From assembly GCA_950295325.1 (NCBI GenBank), contig CATNTY010000013.1:1-34089 (forward strand): 34,089 nt of DNA, read 5' to 3'. This stretch comes from Polytrichum commune. Lineage: Eukaryota > Streptophyta > Polytrichopsida > Polytrichales > Polytrichaceae. The stretch's first letter is position 1. The number at the start of each line of letters is the position of its first letter. The notes below the pieces were generated by a model, which was given only the letters and a program-made list of their open reading frames with translations, was not told where the DNA came from and did no database searches. Shown here in pieces: positions 9,091 through 14,602 of this stretch. A program made the position numbers and the translations under genes.

Positions 9091-9249
9091 TAGTGATCAA
9101 CTACACAACTTTACGCGGCCTATTACGGTGTCGAGTGATGGTCATTGCCAACATCGTGTGCGTGTCTCCAGTGATCGTTGCCTTTCGGCCATCTTTCTTA
9201 CGGATGCCACCATCACAGCTTTCCACGCCGCTCAGAACAAAAACAAAAA
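9066..9249 (-). ncRNA. Possible structured RNA downstream of tRNA-Asn
   Basis: Read leftward, this stretch has an 8-bp long-range pairing (9216-9209 with 9142-9135, GTGATGGT/ACCATCAC). Inside it is a short hairpin GCC-GAAA-GGC (9189-9180) capped by a GNRA tetraloop. No known RNA family is recognised. It may simply be a trailer of the tRNA transcript. Confidence 0.25.
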
Positions 9250-9325
9250 TGGCGTAACCGCCAGGATTTGAACCTGGGACTTCCAGCTTAACAGGCTAGC
9301 ACTCTAACCACTGAGTTACGGTCAC
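9250..9325 (-). tRNA. tRNA-Asn (anticodon GTT)
   Basis: A full cloverleaf of 76 bases can be drawn on the - strand. The acceptor is GTGACCG paired with CGGTTAC (one G-U), with discriminator G and an encoded CCA. The D stem is ACTC/GAGT, the anticodon stem CTAGC/GCTGG (one G-U) with loop CTGTTAA. The variable loop has 5 bases, and the T arm is CCAGG-TTCAAAT-CCTGG. Anticodon GTT reads AAC and AAT. Its 5' base directly follows the T-run of a terminator. The late virion proteins are rich in Asn, a plausible reason to carry it. Confidence 0.95.
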
Positions 9326-9350
9326 AAAAAAAAGTGATGGCAGCCCATCA
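9326..9350 (-). terminator. Rho-independent terminator of the long leftward operon
   Basis: On the - strand a perfect 6-bp stem TGATGG/CCATCA (9350-9345 with 9340-9335) with a 4-base loop is followed by one C and eight T (9333-9326). It lies 50 bases after the stop of the last gene of the operon, and its T-run ends exactly at the first base of the tRNA. Confidence 0.8.
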
Positions 9351-9399
9351 ATCTCACAACTATTCGGGACCTGTACCCAGTGCATGTGACGCTAATTTT

Positions 9400-9873
9400 T
9401 TATTTTCTTTTCATAGCTTGGACGTTCGAAAACTGTGGCACGCCCGGCCCTTCTTGCTCTGTATACAACTCCCCCAAAAGATTCATCTCCTTTGCAGAAA
9501 TCTGAACATCTTTAAGAGTGCTCGGAGTCAGTGGCTTCCATTTGATGTCAATCATCTGCTCGCCAAATTCATCTTGAGCTTTTTTGAATTCTTCGTCTTT
9601 GCCTTCAGCAATTTTAAAGCCCTGCTCATCGCCTGGCTCATTTTCAGAGATATCAATTTTACCATCTTCAGTGCGTCTGGCGTAAACTTCTCTGATATCT
9701 TTCATATACTGAGCGTGAATAGCATCACGAGCTCTGCCAACTTCCTGAACAATGTGGTTAATATGTCCGGCTGATTTATTATCAGTTTGAACATTTGCAA
9801 GCTTTTGGATAAGGCTTGCGAACTCAAACCCACCAACTGTTTTATATTTTAATTTGATAACTGGACTTTCCAT
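9400..9873 (-). CDS. Conserved-looking phage protein of unknown function, acidic
   Basis: 157 residues, last gene of the leftward operon. AGGGAGG just upstream of ATG 9873 supports the start, which lies 25 bases inside the preceding gene. N-terminal strand-helix (IKLKYKTVGGFEFASLIQKL), then long helical acidic segments (EDGKIDISENEPGDEQ; EEFKKAQDEFGEQ) and a short C-terminal strand-helix with ISAKEMNLLGEL. The helix-hairpin-helix layout resembles early-region phage proteins such as DUF1617, but the match is loose. No catalytic motif. Confidence 0.55.
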   Translation of the reverse strand: MESPVIKLKYKTVGGFEFASLIQKLANVQTDNKSAGHINHIVQEVGRARDAIHAQYMKDIREVYARRTEDGKIDISENEPGDEQGFKIAEGKDEEFKKAQDEFGEQMIDIKWKPLTPSTLKDVQISAKEMNLLGELYTEQEGPGVPQFSNVQAMKRK

Positions 9874-10181
9874 GAACCCTCCCTGGGCATTGTTGATAAT
9901 TCTAAAAGTAATTCTTTAACTTCTTTCCAATTTTCTTTTGAGCAAGATATAGCTATACCACCAGCATTTTCAATTTTATCCAAGTGATATTTTTGCATCG
10001 GTCTTGGAAGCTCACCAACGTCTTTTAATTCTAAACCAACAAACCAACCATTCACACAAAGCATCAAATCTGGGTGCCCGATAAGGGCCATTTGCTGAAT
10101 TGAAAAAAAATGGCAGTTTGCTAGCTTCTCTAAAAAAGGCTTTACGAAATTTTCCCTGAAAAGTGTCTCTCTTTTTTTCAT
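9849..10181 (-). CDS. VRR-NUC-like PD-(D/E)XK nuclease
   Basis: 110 residues from ATG 10181 (ATGA overlap with the upstream gene); the frame extends to TTG 10211 without a ribosome site. The core motif is GHPDLMLCVNGWFVGLELKD: a PD, then about 13 residues, then E-x-K. It is followed by MQKYHLDKIENAGGIAISC, the helix and strand typical of the VRR-NUC / phage resolvase-like branch. These enzymes cut branched or nicked DNA with a metal ion. A role in processing replication or recombination intermediates, or host DNA, is inferred from the family. Length fits a minimal single-domain VRR-NUC. Confidence 0.7.
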   Translation of the reverse strand: MKKRETLFRENFVKPFLEKLANCHFFSIQQMALIGHPDLMLCVNGWFVGLELKDVGELPRPMQKYHLDKIENAGGIAISCSKENWKEVKELLLELSTMPREGSWKVQLSN

Positions 10182-10330
10182 GGTTTCTTTCGGTAATACT
10201 TTTTCACACAAACACGGCAGTAATTTTGACGACCATGGATGTGTTTAGAGTTTTTATTAAAAGCGTTGATTGATAAAACTTCTTCACAGCAAGGGCATAT
10301 TTTAAGACCTGCTTTTGCAAGCTCTGCCAT
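10178..10330 (-). CDS. Tiny zinc-finger protein (CxCC...CxxC)
   Basis: 50 residues from ATG 10330, preceded by AAGGCGT; a longer frame to TTG 10399 would overlap the upstream gene without a ribosome site. Four cysteines are arranged ICPCCEEVLSINAFNKN...YCRVCVKKYYRK: C-x-C-C, then about 20 residues, then C-x-x-C, with a basic tail. This is the treble-clef-like knuckle seen at the start of endonuclease VII/HNH proteins, here without the nuclease part. A similar 61-residue protein is at 24858-25043. Probably binds DNA or RNA. Confidence 0.6.
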   Translation of the reverse strand: MAELAKAGLKICPCCEEVLSINAFNKNSKHIHGRQNYCRVCVKKYYRKKP

Positions 10331-10358
10331 ACGCCTTACTTTGACGTTCGTACCTGTC

Positions 10359-10541
10359 TTATTTGGCACTAGCTTTAGGCTTCCAATGCCCTTGAGCAAC
10401 TGTTTTTACGCCACGATCTTTTGCAATCAAATGATTGATGTAGGCAGAAGTTGAGCCGTAAGCCGTCTTTGCTTTAATAGCATGGACATGATTTCTTGGT
10501 TCAACGTAAACAGTATTAATCTTCTTTGTTAGCTTTGACAT
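10359..10541 (-). CDS. Small basic protein, ribbon-helix-helix-like
   Basis: 60 residues; AAGGCGG before ATG 10541, which lies 26 bases inside the preceding gene. The middle, AIKAKTAYGSTSAYINHLIAKDRGV, has the helix-turn-helix spacing and the S-x-S-x-YI-x(2)-LI pattern of Arc/CopG ribbon-helix-helix regulators, preceded by a possible strand. It is strongly basic. If correct it would be a phage transcription regulator or a DNA-binding accessory; the short length makes this uncertain. Confidence 0.45.
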   Translation of the reverse strand: MSKLTKKINTVYVEPRNHVHAIKAKTAYGSTSAYINHLIAKDRGVKTVAQGHWKPKASAK

Positions 10542-10764
10542 TTTGCGCCGCCTTTTGGTGTGTGATTGATTGTGTTGCTAAAAATTTTGCCTCTAAAAGT
10601 TTTGCAAGCGCAGCCTCTCTATGCTCGCCCTCTGGGCAAAGATCTATGAGAGTGGTTGCGAACTCTTTAGTTTCAACAATAAGTTTTCGAACACGAGCTT
10701 GTTGAGCTACTTCTAATTTTTCAACTGGTGTAAAATTATGGTTAACGTCTGCGACTGTTTTCAT
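10516..10764 (-). CDS. Acb2/Tad1-hook-like protein (DUF7681), anti-CBASS candidate
   Basis: 82 residues, AAGGGGC ahead of ATG 10764. The central helices read TTLIDLCPEGEHREAALAKL followed by LEAKFLATQSI (38-67). This matches the pattern of the Acb2/Tad1 hook domain family: LI-x(3)-P-x-G-x(2)-RE-x-AL-x-KLEEA-x(2)-A-x(2)-(A/S)I. Members of that family (T4 Vs.4-like, Pseudomonas phage Acb2) form hexamers that trap cyclic di- and trinucleotides and so block CBASS immunity; related proteins act on Thoeris. The family match is by eye. Location among tiny early genes fits an anti-defence role. Ligand-binding residues cannot be assigned without alignment. Confidence 0.65.
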   Translation of the reverse strand: MKTVADVNHNFTPVEKLEVAQQARVRKLIVETKEFATTLIDLCPEGEHREAALAKLLEAKFLATQSITHQKAAQNVKANKED

Positions 10765-10772
10765 GTTGCCCC

Positions 10773-10868
10773 TTATCTGCGTTTTTTAGCGTATAGAAAA
10801 CCAAGTGTGATGCAATTCATCCCGAAGGTCAAAAATAAAATGATAATAATCAAATTGTGGTCGTTCAT
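10773..10868 (-). CDS. Tiny single-span membrane protein
   Basis: 31 residues from ATG 10868 to TAA 10773. GGAG six bases upstream of the ATG supports translation. The sequence is one hydrophobic span (LIIIILFLTFGMNCITLGFL) flanked by polar MNDHN and a KKRR tail, so the positive end should stay in the cytoplasm. It is coupled to the upstream tiny membrane gene by an ATGA overlap. Candidates are a lysis accessory, an exclusion peptide or an envelope-stress effector; none can be chosen from sequence. Confidence 0.55.
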   Translation of the reverse strand: MNDHNLIIIILFLTFGMNCITLGFLYAKKRR

Positions 10869-10969
10869 GGCATCTCCAAATTAAAGTGTCTTGCTATAAA
10901 GTGCCCAGCGCATAAGATTGTAAACATTAAAATGGCTAACCAAAGGCCTTTTTGTTCGTCATTTGTCAT
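10865..10969 (-). CDS. Tiny single-span membrane protein, coupled pair partner
   Basis: 34 residues. The ATG at 10969 shares one base with the stop of the preceding gene (TAATG), and the stop overlaps the next tiny gene (ATGA). Layout: MTNDEQKG, then a hydrophobic span LWLAILMFTILCAGHFIA, then RHFNLEMP. Two consecutive overlapping one-span proteins suggest they work together in the membrane. No homologue recognised. Confidence 0.5.
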   Translation of the reverse strand: MTNDEQKGLWLAILMFTILCAGHFIARHFNLEMP

Positions 10970-11235
10970 TAGAAATTCTCCAACTGAATATAATAATCGG
11001 CATCAGTAAAAAGAGAGTCCTCGTATTCGTCGCCATCTTCTTTTTTTAAAAAGATTTCCTCAAGCTTACCGTCACCATCATAAACATGGTTAACCTGCAC
11101 TTTTTCGACAACCCAAGTCGAGCGCATTGCCTGCCAGTTGGCTTTACGAAAAGCAAGCAAATACCAAGCTTCATCAACCTGCTCAGTATTTGGCGTTACT
11201 CTTCTCCAACTTGGTGGGGCGTGGTCAGTACTCAT
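10969..11235 (-). CDS. Hypothetical acidic protein with a TDHAPP start
   Basis: 88 residues from ATG 11235, which overlaps the preceding stop (ATGA). The longer frame to 11328 runs across the small membrane gene at 11232-11399 and is rejected. After MSTDHAPPSWRRVTPN come Trp-rich strands (VDEAWYLLAFRKANWQAMRS) and a beta-strand pair ending in an acidic tail (EDGDEYEDSLFTDAD). The TDHAPP segment is coded by a 17-base stretch that is repeated exactly at 20409-20425. Function unknown. Confidence 0.55.
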   Translation of the reverse strand: MSTDHAPPSWRRVTPNTEQVDEAWYLLAFRKANWQAMRSTWVVEKVQVNHVYDGDGKLEEIFLKKEDGDEYEDSLFTDADYYIQLENF

Positions 11236-11399
11236 TTTTGAGTAATCAACGCAATTATAAAACAAACAAATAAAAAGACGCCTACAATTGTAAACCAAAT
11301 AGCTAGTGGTAATGCGGCATACCACCAAGAAAGATCGGTTTTGCCTGTGAACTTAAAAAAGCAAAACATTATCGTTAAAAGAATAGCCAATAGTTTCAT
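11232..11399 (-). CDS. Two-span small membrane protein, holin-like
   Basis: 55 residues, ATG 11399 with GGGAGT about six bases upstream, stop TGA at 11232 overlapping the next start. Two hydrophobic segments, MKLLAILLTIMFCFF and a long one from WWYAALPLAIWF to IIALI, are separated by KFTGKTDLS. Size and topology fit a class II holin or a small inner-membrane effector. It is far from the lysozyme gene (19034-19450) but on the same long transcript. Function is a guess from topology. Confidence 0.55.
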   Translation of the reverse strand: MKLLAILLTIMFCFFKFTGKTDLSWWYAALPLAIWFTIVGVFLFVCFIIALITQK

Positions 11400-11401
11400 A
11401 T

Positions 11402-12193
11402 TTACTCCCATCCAAAAATTCTAAAAGGTTGTTCTGAATTAAAAATTGATTCTTTAAGTGCTTCAAGTTGAGAAGCCTTCACTCTGGTGAGCCAAGTTTT
11501 TGGAACTTCAATAAGCTCGTAACCAACTTGAAGTTTCTCCCAGCGAAATCCTAAACGCTTTGCTATGTCCACTTGCTTGACTGGTCCTGTATCAGTCCAA
11601 GGAGGTCTGCACTCTGCTTTTACAATCACCCACGGCTCACGAGCATAAGCTCTTGCTTTTTCCATATCATATTTCGACAAAATATTTGTCAGCATCTGGC
11701 AATCAAAAAAAGCTCTGTGAGCGTTAAAGCTTGCGAAATCAATTTTAGCTTTAGCCTTAACCATGTGATCAAACCATAAATATTTAAGTTTTAAATTTTT
11801 GAATTCTTTTGGATATTCAAAATTGGTTAAGGTGCAAACCACTTCGAAATTTCTCATAAATAAACCAAGACGATTACAAGTTGCCTCTAGCAACTTATGA
11901 TCATACGAAGCATTGTGAATAAAAACACAATCAGATTTACCAAGGAGAGGCAGAAGTAGATTTTCAATAACTTCTTTTCGTGGCTTGCCATCTGCTTTAA
12001 GCATGTCAGTTGTGATACCCGTAATTTCAACAATTTCATCTGGTACGGGAGGGTCAGTTTCGTCATAGCAAAGCTCCGATATTCCCTCTAAGAAATTAAA
12101 ATTTTCGTCGAAAGAAAGAGCCCCGACTTCGAGGATATTCGCTGTTGTTGTATCTAGGCTGTCAGCCTCGAAGTCTAGGACTGTAAAAATCAT
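11402..12193 (-). CDS. DnaQ-like 3'-5' exonuclease (DEDDh)
   Basis: 263 residues, GGAG upstream of ATG 12193. All DEDDh residues are visible: D7 and E9 in LDFEAD, D98 in IHNASYDHK, H159 and D164 in NAHRAFFDCQ. The first about 175 residues are the exonuclease domain of the DNA polymerase III epsilon/RNase T type. The remaining about 85 (from EPWVIVKAE on) form an extension with a PVKQVDIAKRLGFRWE helix and IEVPKTWLTRVKAS, of unknown function. The likely job is trimming DNA 3' ends during replication or recombination, or degrading RNA. No phage DNA polymerase is in the window for it to proofread. Confidence 0.85.
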   Translation of the reverse strand: MIFTVLDFEADSLDTTTANILEVGALSFDENFNFLEGISELCYDETDPPVPDEIVEITGITTDMLKADGKPRKEVIENLLLPLLGKSDCVFIHNASYDHKLLEATCNRLGLFMRNFEVVCTLTNFEYPKEFKNLKLKYLWFDHMVKAKAKIDFASFNAHRAFFDCQMLTNILSKYDMEKARAYAREPWVIVKAECRPPWTDTGPVKQVDIAKRLGFRWEKLQVGYELIEVPKTWLTRVKASQLEALKESIFNSEQPFRIFGWE

Positions 12194-12196
12194 AAA

Positions 12197-12397
12197 TTAA
12201 ACTCCGTGCTTTTTCTTAGCAAAAGCTTTGACTGCTGCAATCGAAGTAAGCTTTTTCTTAGCTTTTTTCTTTGCAGGCTTCTTATCCATAGAAGCCGAAG
12301 CATCAGTTGCGCCCGGCGCTCCCACTGTATCTTCTGCTCCATCTGCTAATGGTTGATCTCCATCTTGTGCGCCTTTAACTTTTCCCGGTAATGCCAT
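12197..12397 (-). CDS. Small protein with lysine/alanine-rich histone-like tail
   Basis: 66 residues from ATG 12397, GGGAG upstream; the longer GTG 12412 start would contain that ribosome site. The N-terminal half is acidic and Gly/Ala/Asp-rich (disordered); the C-terminal half is KKPAKKKAKKKLTSIAAVKA then FAKKKHG, like the tails of histone H1-like or AlgP-type DNA-binding proteins. Charge is strongly split between the halves. It may coat or compact DNA. No folded domain is evident. Confidence 0.5.
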   Translation of the reverse strand: MALPGKVKGAQDGDQPLADGAEDTVGAPGATDASASMDKKPAKKKAKKKLTSIAAVKAFAKKKHGV

Positions 12398-12398
12398 A

Positions 12399-12575
12399 TT
12401 AACGTCTCCCACTTTTTGGTGATTTTGGTGGGGCCTTCATTGGACCCACTCTTGCTGGTAATTTACCTCGAGGTGTGTCTTTTGACCACTGCTCAAACGT
12501 ACCTTTTTTAACTTTGCCTTCTTTTTCAAGCTCGGCAATTTTTGCTTTCTGTGCCTCACTTTTAAATGGTGGCAT
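12399..12575 (-). CDS. Small basic protein, DUF3008-like
   Basis: 58 residues from ATG 12575 (one-base overlap with the preceding stop) to TAA 12399. It begins MPPFKSEAQKAKIAELEKEG and continues with TFEQWSKDTPRGKLPARVG, then a Pro/Lys tail. The order 'KS-x-AQ, GK, W-x-x-x-TP, LP-x-R' resembles DUF3008-type small phage and bacterial proteins. Unknown function. It is too short for common gene finders and fills what would otherwise be a 160-base gap. Confidence 0.6.
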   Translation of the reverse strand: MPPFKSEAQKAKIAELEKEGKVKKGTFEQWSKDTPRGKLPARVGPMKAPPKSPKSGRR

Positions 12576-13465
12576 TAAAAAGCTCTCTCTTCTGGTTCGG
12601 CTGCTTCATCGGCATCAACATTTAAGTTTTTGCTCGCACTCACAACCTGAGCCCACATGTTAACCAGTGGTAAATCAGCTTTTGATACAGCTTTCGCACT
12701 GGTGCGATCGACTGTCCAAACATAGTAAGAATTATCTCCGTTTGATTCAAACTTCGCTCCCAGTGGCATTCTGTAACGCCAGATAGGCACACCCATGCTC
12801 TTTGCTTGAGTGTAGAACGCAAGCACTTCTTTACCAGCGCTATAGCTCATAACTCTGAAAGAAAGAGCCACAGGGGTGAGAGCTTTTGATGGATCTGGAA
12901 GCTCATCGCTTTCTAAAAGTTTTGCCTTCTCGATATTTTCCATGGTGATGTCACCAGTGAGAATTGCGAAAACTGATAAACGCTTCACACGCTTCCATTC
13001 AAAAGCGCCAGGCGTCCCTGCTGGCAAATCAATCAATCCATTTTCATCTGACCAATAAGTCCAGGGGAGATGCTCATTGGTAGAATTTCTTTCAATCACT
13101 CGTTTAAATTTAAACTTCGAATTTTTATCTTTCTTCATTTCAAGCGCGTAGTCCGGTTTCGGGCAATGTAAGAAAATTGCTTCAACTGGATTTTCAGGGT
13201 CTCCAAGCTTGGCTGGATTTGTTGATTTACAAATATCACCGAGTGCTGTCTTGCGAGCCTGAACAAAGTCAGAGGTCCCTTGCTGAATCGTAAGGTAGGG
13301 AATGATCATATCTGATCGTAAAACCTCACTGTCATCTCTGTATTCTGTCACTTCGCCAGTTTGTTTGTTGACGATTTCTTTTGATGGCTCAGGGGACGCT
13401 TGGGACTGAGGTTCGGTGGTCACTTCTTTTTCAGCGTTTGGCGCGTGATTTTTATGCTTTGACAT
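12575..13465 (-). CDS. Putative phage ssDNA-binding / recombination-associated protein
   Basis: 296 residues, start overlapping the preceding stop. Disordered charged N-terminus (1-45), then DMIIPYLTIQQGTSDFVQAR...LGDICKSTN, a central VEAIFLHCPKPDYALEM, and ALTPVALSFRVMSYSAGKEVLAFY with a mixed strand pattern, ending in an acidic tail (DADEAAEPEERAF). Phage SSB-like proteins of the 'IP-x-L-x(2)-(V/I)Q' type share this order and acidic end; the usual zinc cysteines are missing. Nearby are Gam-like and helicase genes. Role inferred, moderate to low certainty. Confidence 0.45.
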   Translation of the reverse strand: MSKHKNHAPNAEKEVTTEPQSQASPEPSKEIVNKQTGEVTEYRDDSEVLRSDMIIPYLTIQQGTSDFVQARKTALGDICKSTNPAKLGDPENPVEAIFLHCPKPDYALEMKKDKNSKFKFKRVIERNSTNEHLPWTYWSDENGLIDLPAGTPGAFEWKRVKRLSVFAILTGDITMENIEKAKLLESDELPDPSKALTPVALSFRVMSYSAGKEVLAFYTQAKSMGVPIWRYRMPLGAKFESNGDNSYYVWTVDRTSAKAVSKADLPLVNMWAQVVSASKNLNVDADEAAEPEERAF

Positions 13466-13848
13466 TATTTGCTCTCTTTCTTTTCACAGCCTAAATATTT
13501 ACATTCAAGTTTGTCTGCGATTCGTTGAATTGTTTCTTGAGTCTGTTTTACATTTTTTGAATCAGCCAATTCTAGCTTAATAAGATCAAGACGATATTTG
13601 AACAAATCATCAGTAGTTGGAATCAAGCTAATAAGCAGGGAAGGGATTAAAACAATAATAGAAATTTTAATGATTTTACTGAAGCTATTCAAATCTTTTG
13701 TGTCTTTTAGACTATAAGTATCAATATGATTTTTCTCACAAAGATAAGCAAAAGAAAAGCCAACCAAACCAAGAAATGACCCCCACATTAACACCTGTGC
13801 AGCCGTTCTAAAATTATAAAAAATCCCCAGCCAAAGTTCCGTACTCAT
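13465..13848 (-). CDS. Two-span membrane protein of unknown function
   Basis: 127 residues; AAGGAG before ATG 13848, which overlaps the upstream stop. Hydrophobic segment 1 (about 17-36, VLMWGSFLGLVGFSFAYL) and segment 2 (about 60-77, IIKISIIVLIPSLLISLIP) are separated by a polar loop. A soluble C-terminal helix follows (LDLIKLELADSKNVKQTQET). The pattern 'SIIV..PSLLIS.IPT.D..' resembles small membrane proteins common in early regions of tailed phages. It may concern superinfection exclusion or anchoring of replication, but nothing here proves either. Confidence 0.6.
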   Translation of the reverse strand: MSTELWLGIFYNFRTAAQVLMWGSFLGLVGFSFAYLCEKNHIDTYSLKDTKDLNSFSKIIKISIIVLIPSLLISLIPTTDDLFKYRLDLIKLELADSKNVKQTQETIQRIADKLECKYLGCEKKESK

Positions 13849-14273
13849 TATTTTCTCCTTTTAAATTTCAATTTTTCAAATAAAGTTTTTGCAGGTATTC
13901 CAGGTAAACTAAAAGTCATTGGATCTTCAGAGTCACGCTCTTCAGCAAAATAAAGAGCATTCAAAGAATTTGAATTAACAGTCGCATATTTTTCAAAAAT
14001 ACCTTTTTCTTTAAGCCACTCAAAAAATTCTAATTTCTCAACATCACTCTCTGGTAAATTCACTCGCCACTTATGCTCAATGACAAGTTTTCCGTGAGGT
14101 GATTCGTAATCTTGACGAGCTAAATCTTTCAAAATAAGAATTGCTTTACCTTCAAGCCTTTTAAGCTCTTTGCCGTGAGATTTTAAATCTTCAGATAAAG
14201 AATCAATAAGATCTTCTTTAGCCTTGATTTCTTCAACTAATTTATCCAGATCTCTAATCGTAACTTCGCTCAT
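13848..14273 (-). CDS. Coiled-coil early protein, Gam-like in layout
   Basis: 141 residues; the ATG overlaps the upstream gene's stop. The first about 50 residues are a coiled coil (RDLDKLVEEIKAKEDLIDSL...), followed by a strand pair YESPHGKLVIEHKWRVNLPE. Next comes the helix EFFEWLKEKGIFEKYATVNS, and the end is FSLPGIPAKTLFEKL with a basic tail. This order, found beside SSB and recombination genes in other phages, recalls host-nuclease-inhibitor Gam-type proteins, though I cannot confirm the fold. It probably acts on DNA ends. Confidence 0.5.
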   Translation of the reverse strand: MSEVTIRDLDKLVEEIKAKEDLIDSLSEDLKSHGKELKRLEGKAILILKDLARQDYESPHGKLVIEHKWRVNLPESDVEKLEFFEWLKEKGIFEKYATVNSNSLNALYFAEERDSEDPMTFSLPGIPAKTLFEKLKFKRRK

Positions 14274-14602
14274 TATAAAATCTCAAGCGAAAGTAGAAGT
14301 TTTTGGTGGCTTTCGCGAAGCCCTCTGATGATAGACTCATATCTCAAAAGCTTACCCTTGGCGTTATTTAGATCGCGGTAGTATTGGTCTTTTTCGCGAG
14401 CAATAAAATCCTTTGAGTTATCAAGATATTTAATTTTATCAGTTAGATTCGCATTGTCTTTTTTACGTAACTCTTGTTCTGTATCTAACAAAGAATCTTT
14501 GTATCTTATTTCTGATTCGTTAGCACGAACTTGATGGTTTAATAACTTAATTTTCTTTTTAAGTTTCTGAACTTCAGTTAGCTTTTTTTTCTTATTTTTC
14601 AT
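14273..14602 (-). CDS. Basic coiled-coil protein
   Basis: 109 residues, starting at ATG 14602 inside the end of the helicase gene and ending at the start of the Gam-like gene. It begins MKNKKKKLTEVQKLKKKIKL and is heptad-rich throughout, with no strands or cysteines. Such a rod could be a partner of the SNF2-like helicase with which it overlaps. Family unknown. Confidence 0.5.
   Translation of the reverse strand: MKNKKKKLTEVQKLKKKIKLLNHQVRANESEIRYKDSLLDTEQELRKKDNANLTDKIKYLDNSKDFIAREKDQYYRDLNNAKGKLLRYESIIRGLRESHQKLLLSLEIL

Larger units (their letters stand above)
9061..9399. other. Convergent intergenic region with tRNA and structured elements
   Basis: 339 bases between the end of the rightward late block and the end of the leftward operon. 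It contains a tRNA-Asn, a strong leftward terminator and a stretch (9066-9249) with paired segments. A 41-codon leftward frame from GTG 9227 to TAG at about 9102 exists but has no ribosome site. I see no clear rightward terminator with a T-run. Confidence 0.6.

Noticed and set aside
9102-9227. 41-codon leftward frame in the tRNA trailer region
   Set aside because: Basic peptide with no ribosome site and GTG start; a structured RNA or plain trailer explains the region as well.
9250-9325. tRNA gene as a prophage attachment site
   Set aside because: No integrase or excisionase in the window and no repeated tRNA fragment noticed; the tRNA is complete with CCA.
9334-9774. 146-codon rightward frame opposite the gene at 9400-9873
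   Set aside because: Phe/Leu/Ser-rich antisense shadow, begins inside the terminator hairpin, no ribosome site.
10969-11328. 119-codon version of the gene starting at 11235
   Set aside because: The extra N-terminal part is read from the coding region of the two-span membrane protein at 11232-11399 and has no ribosome site.
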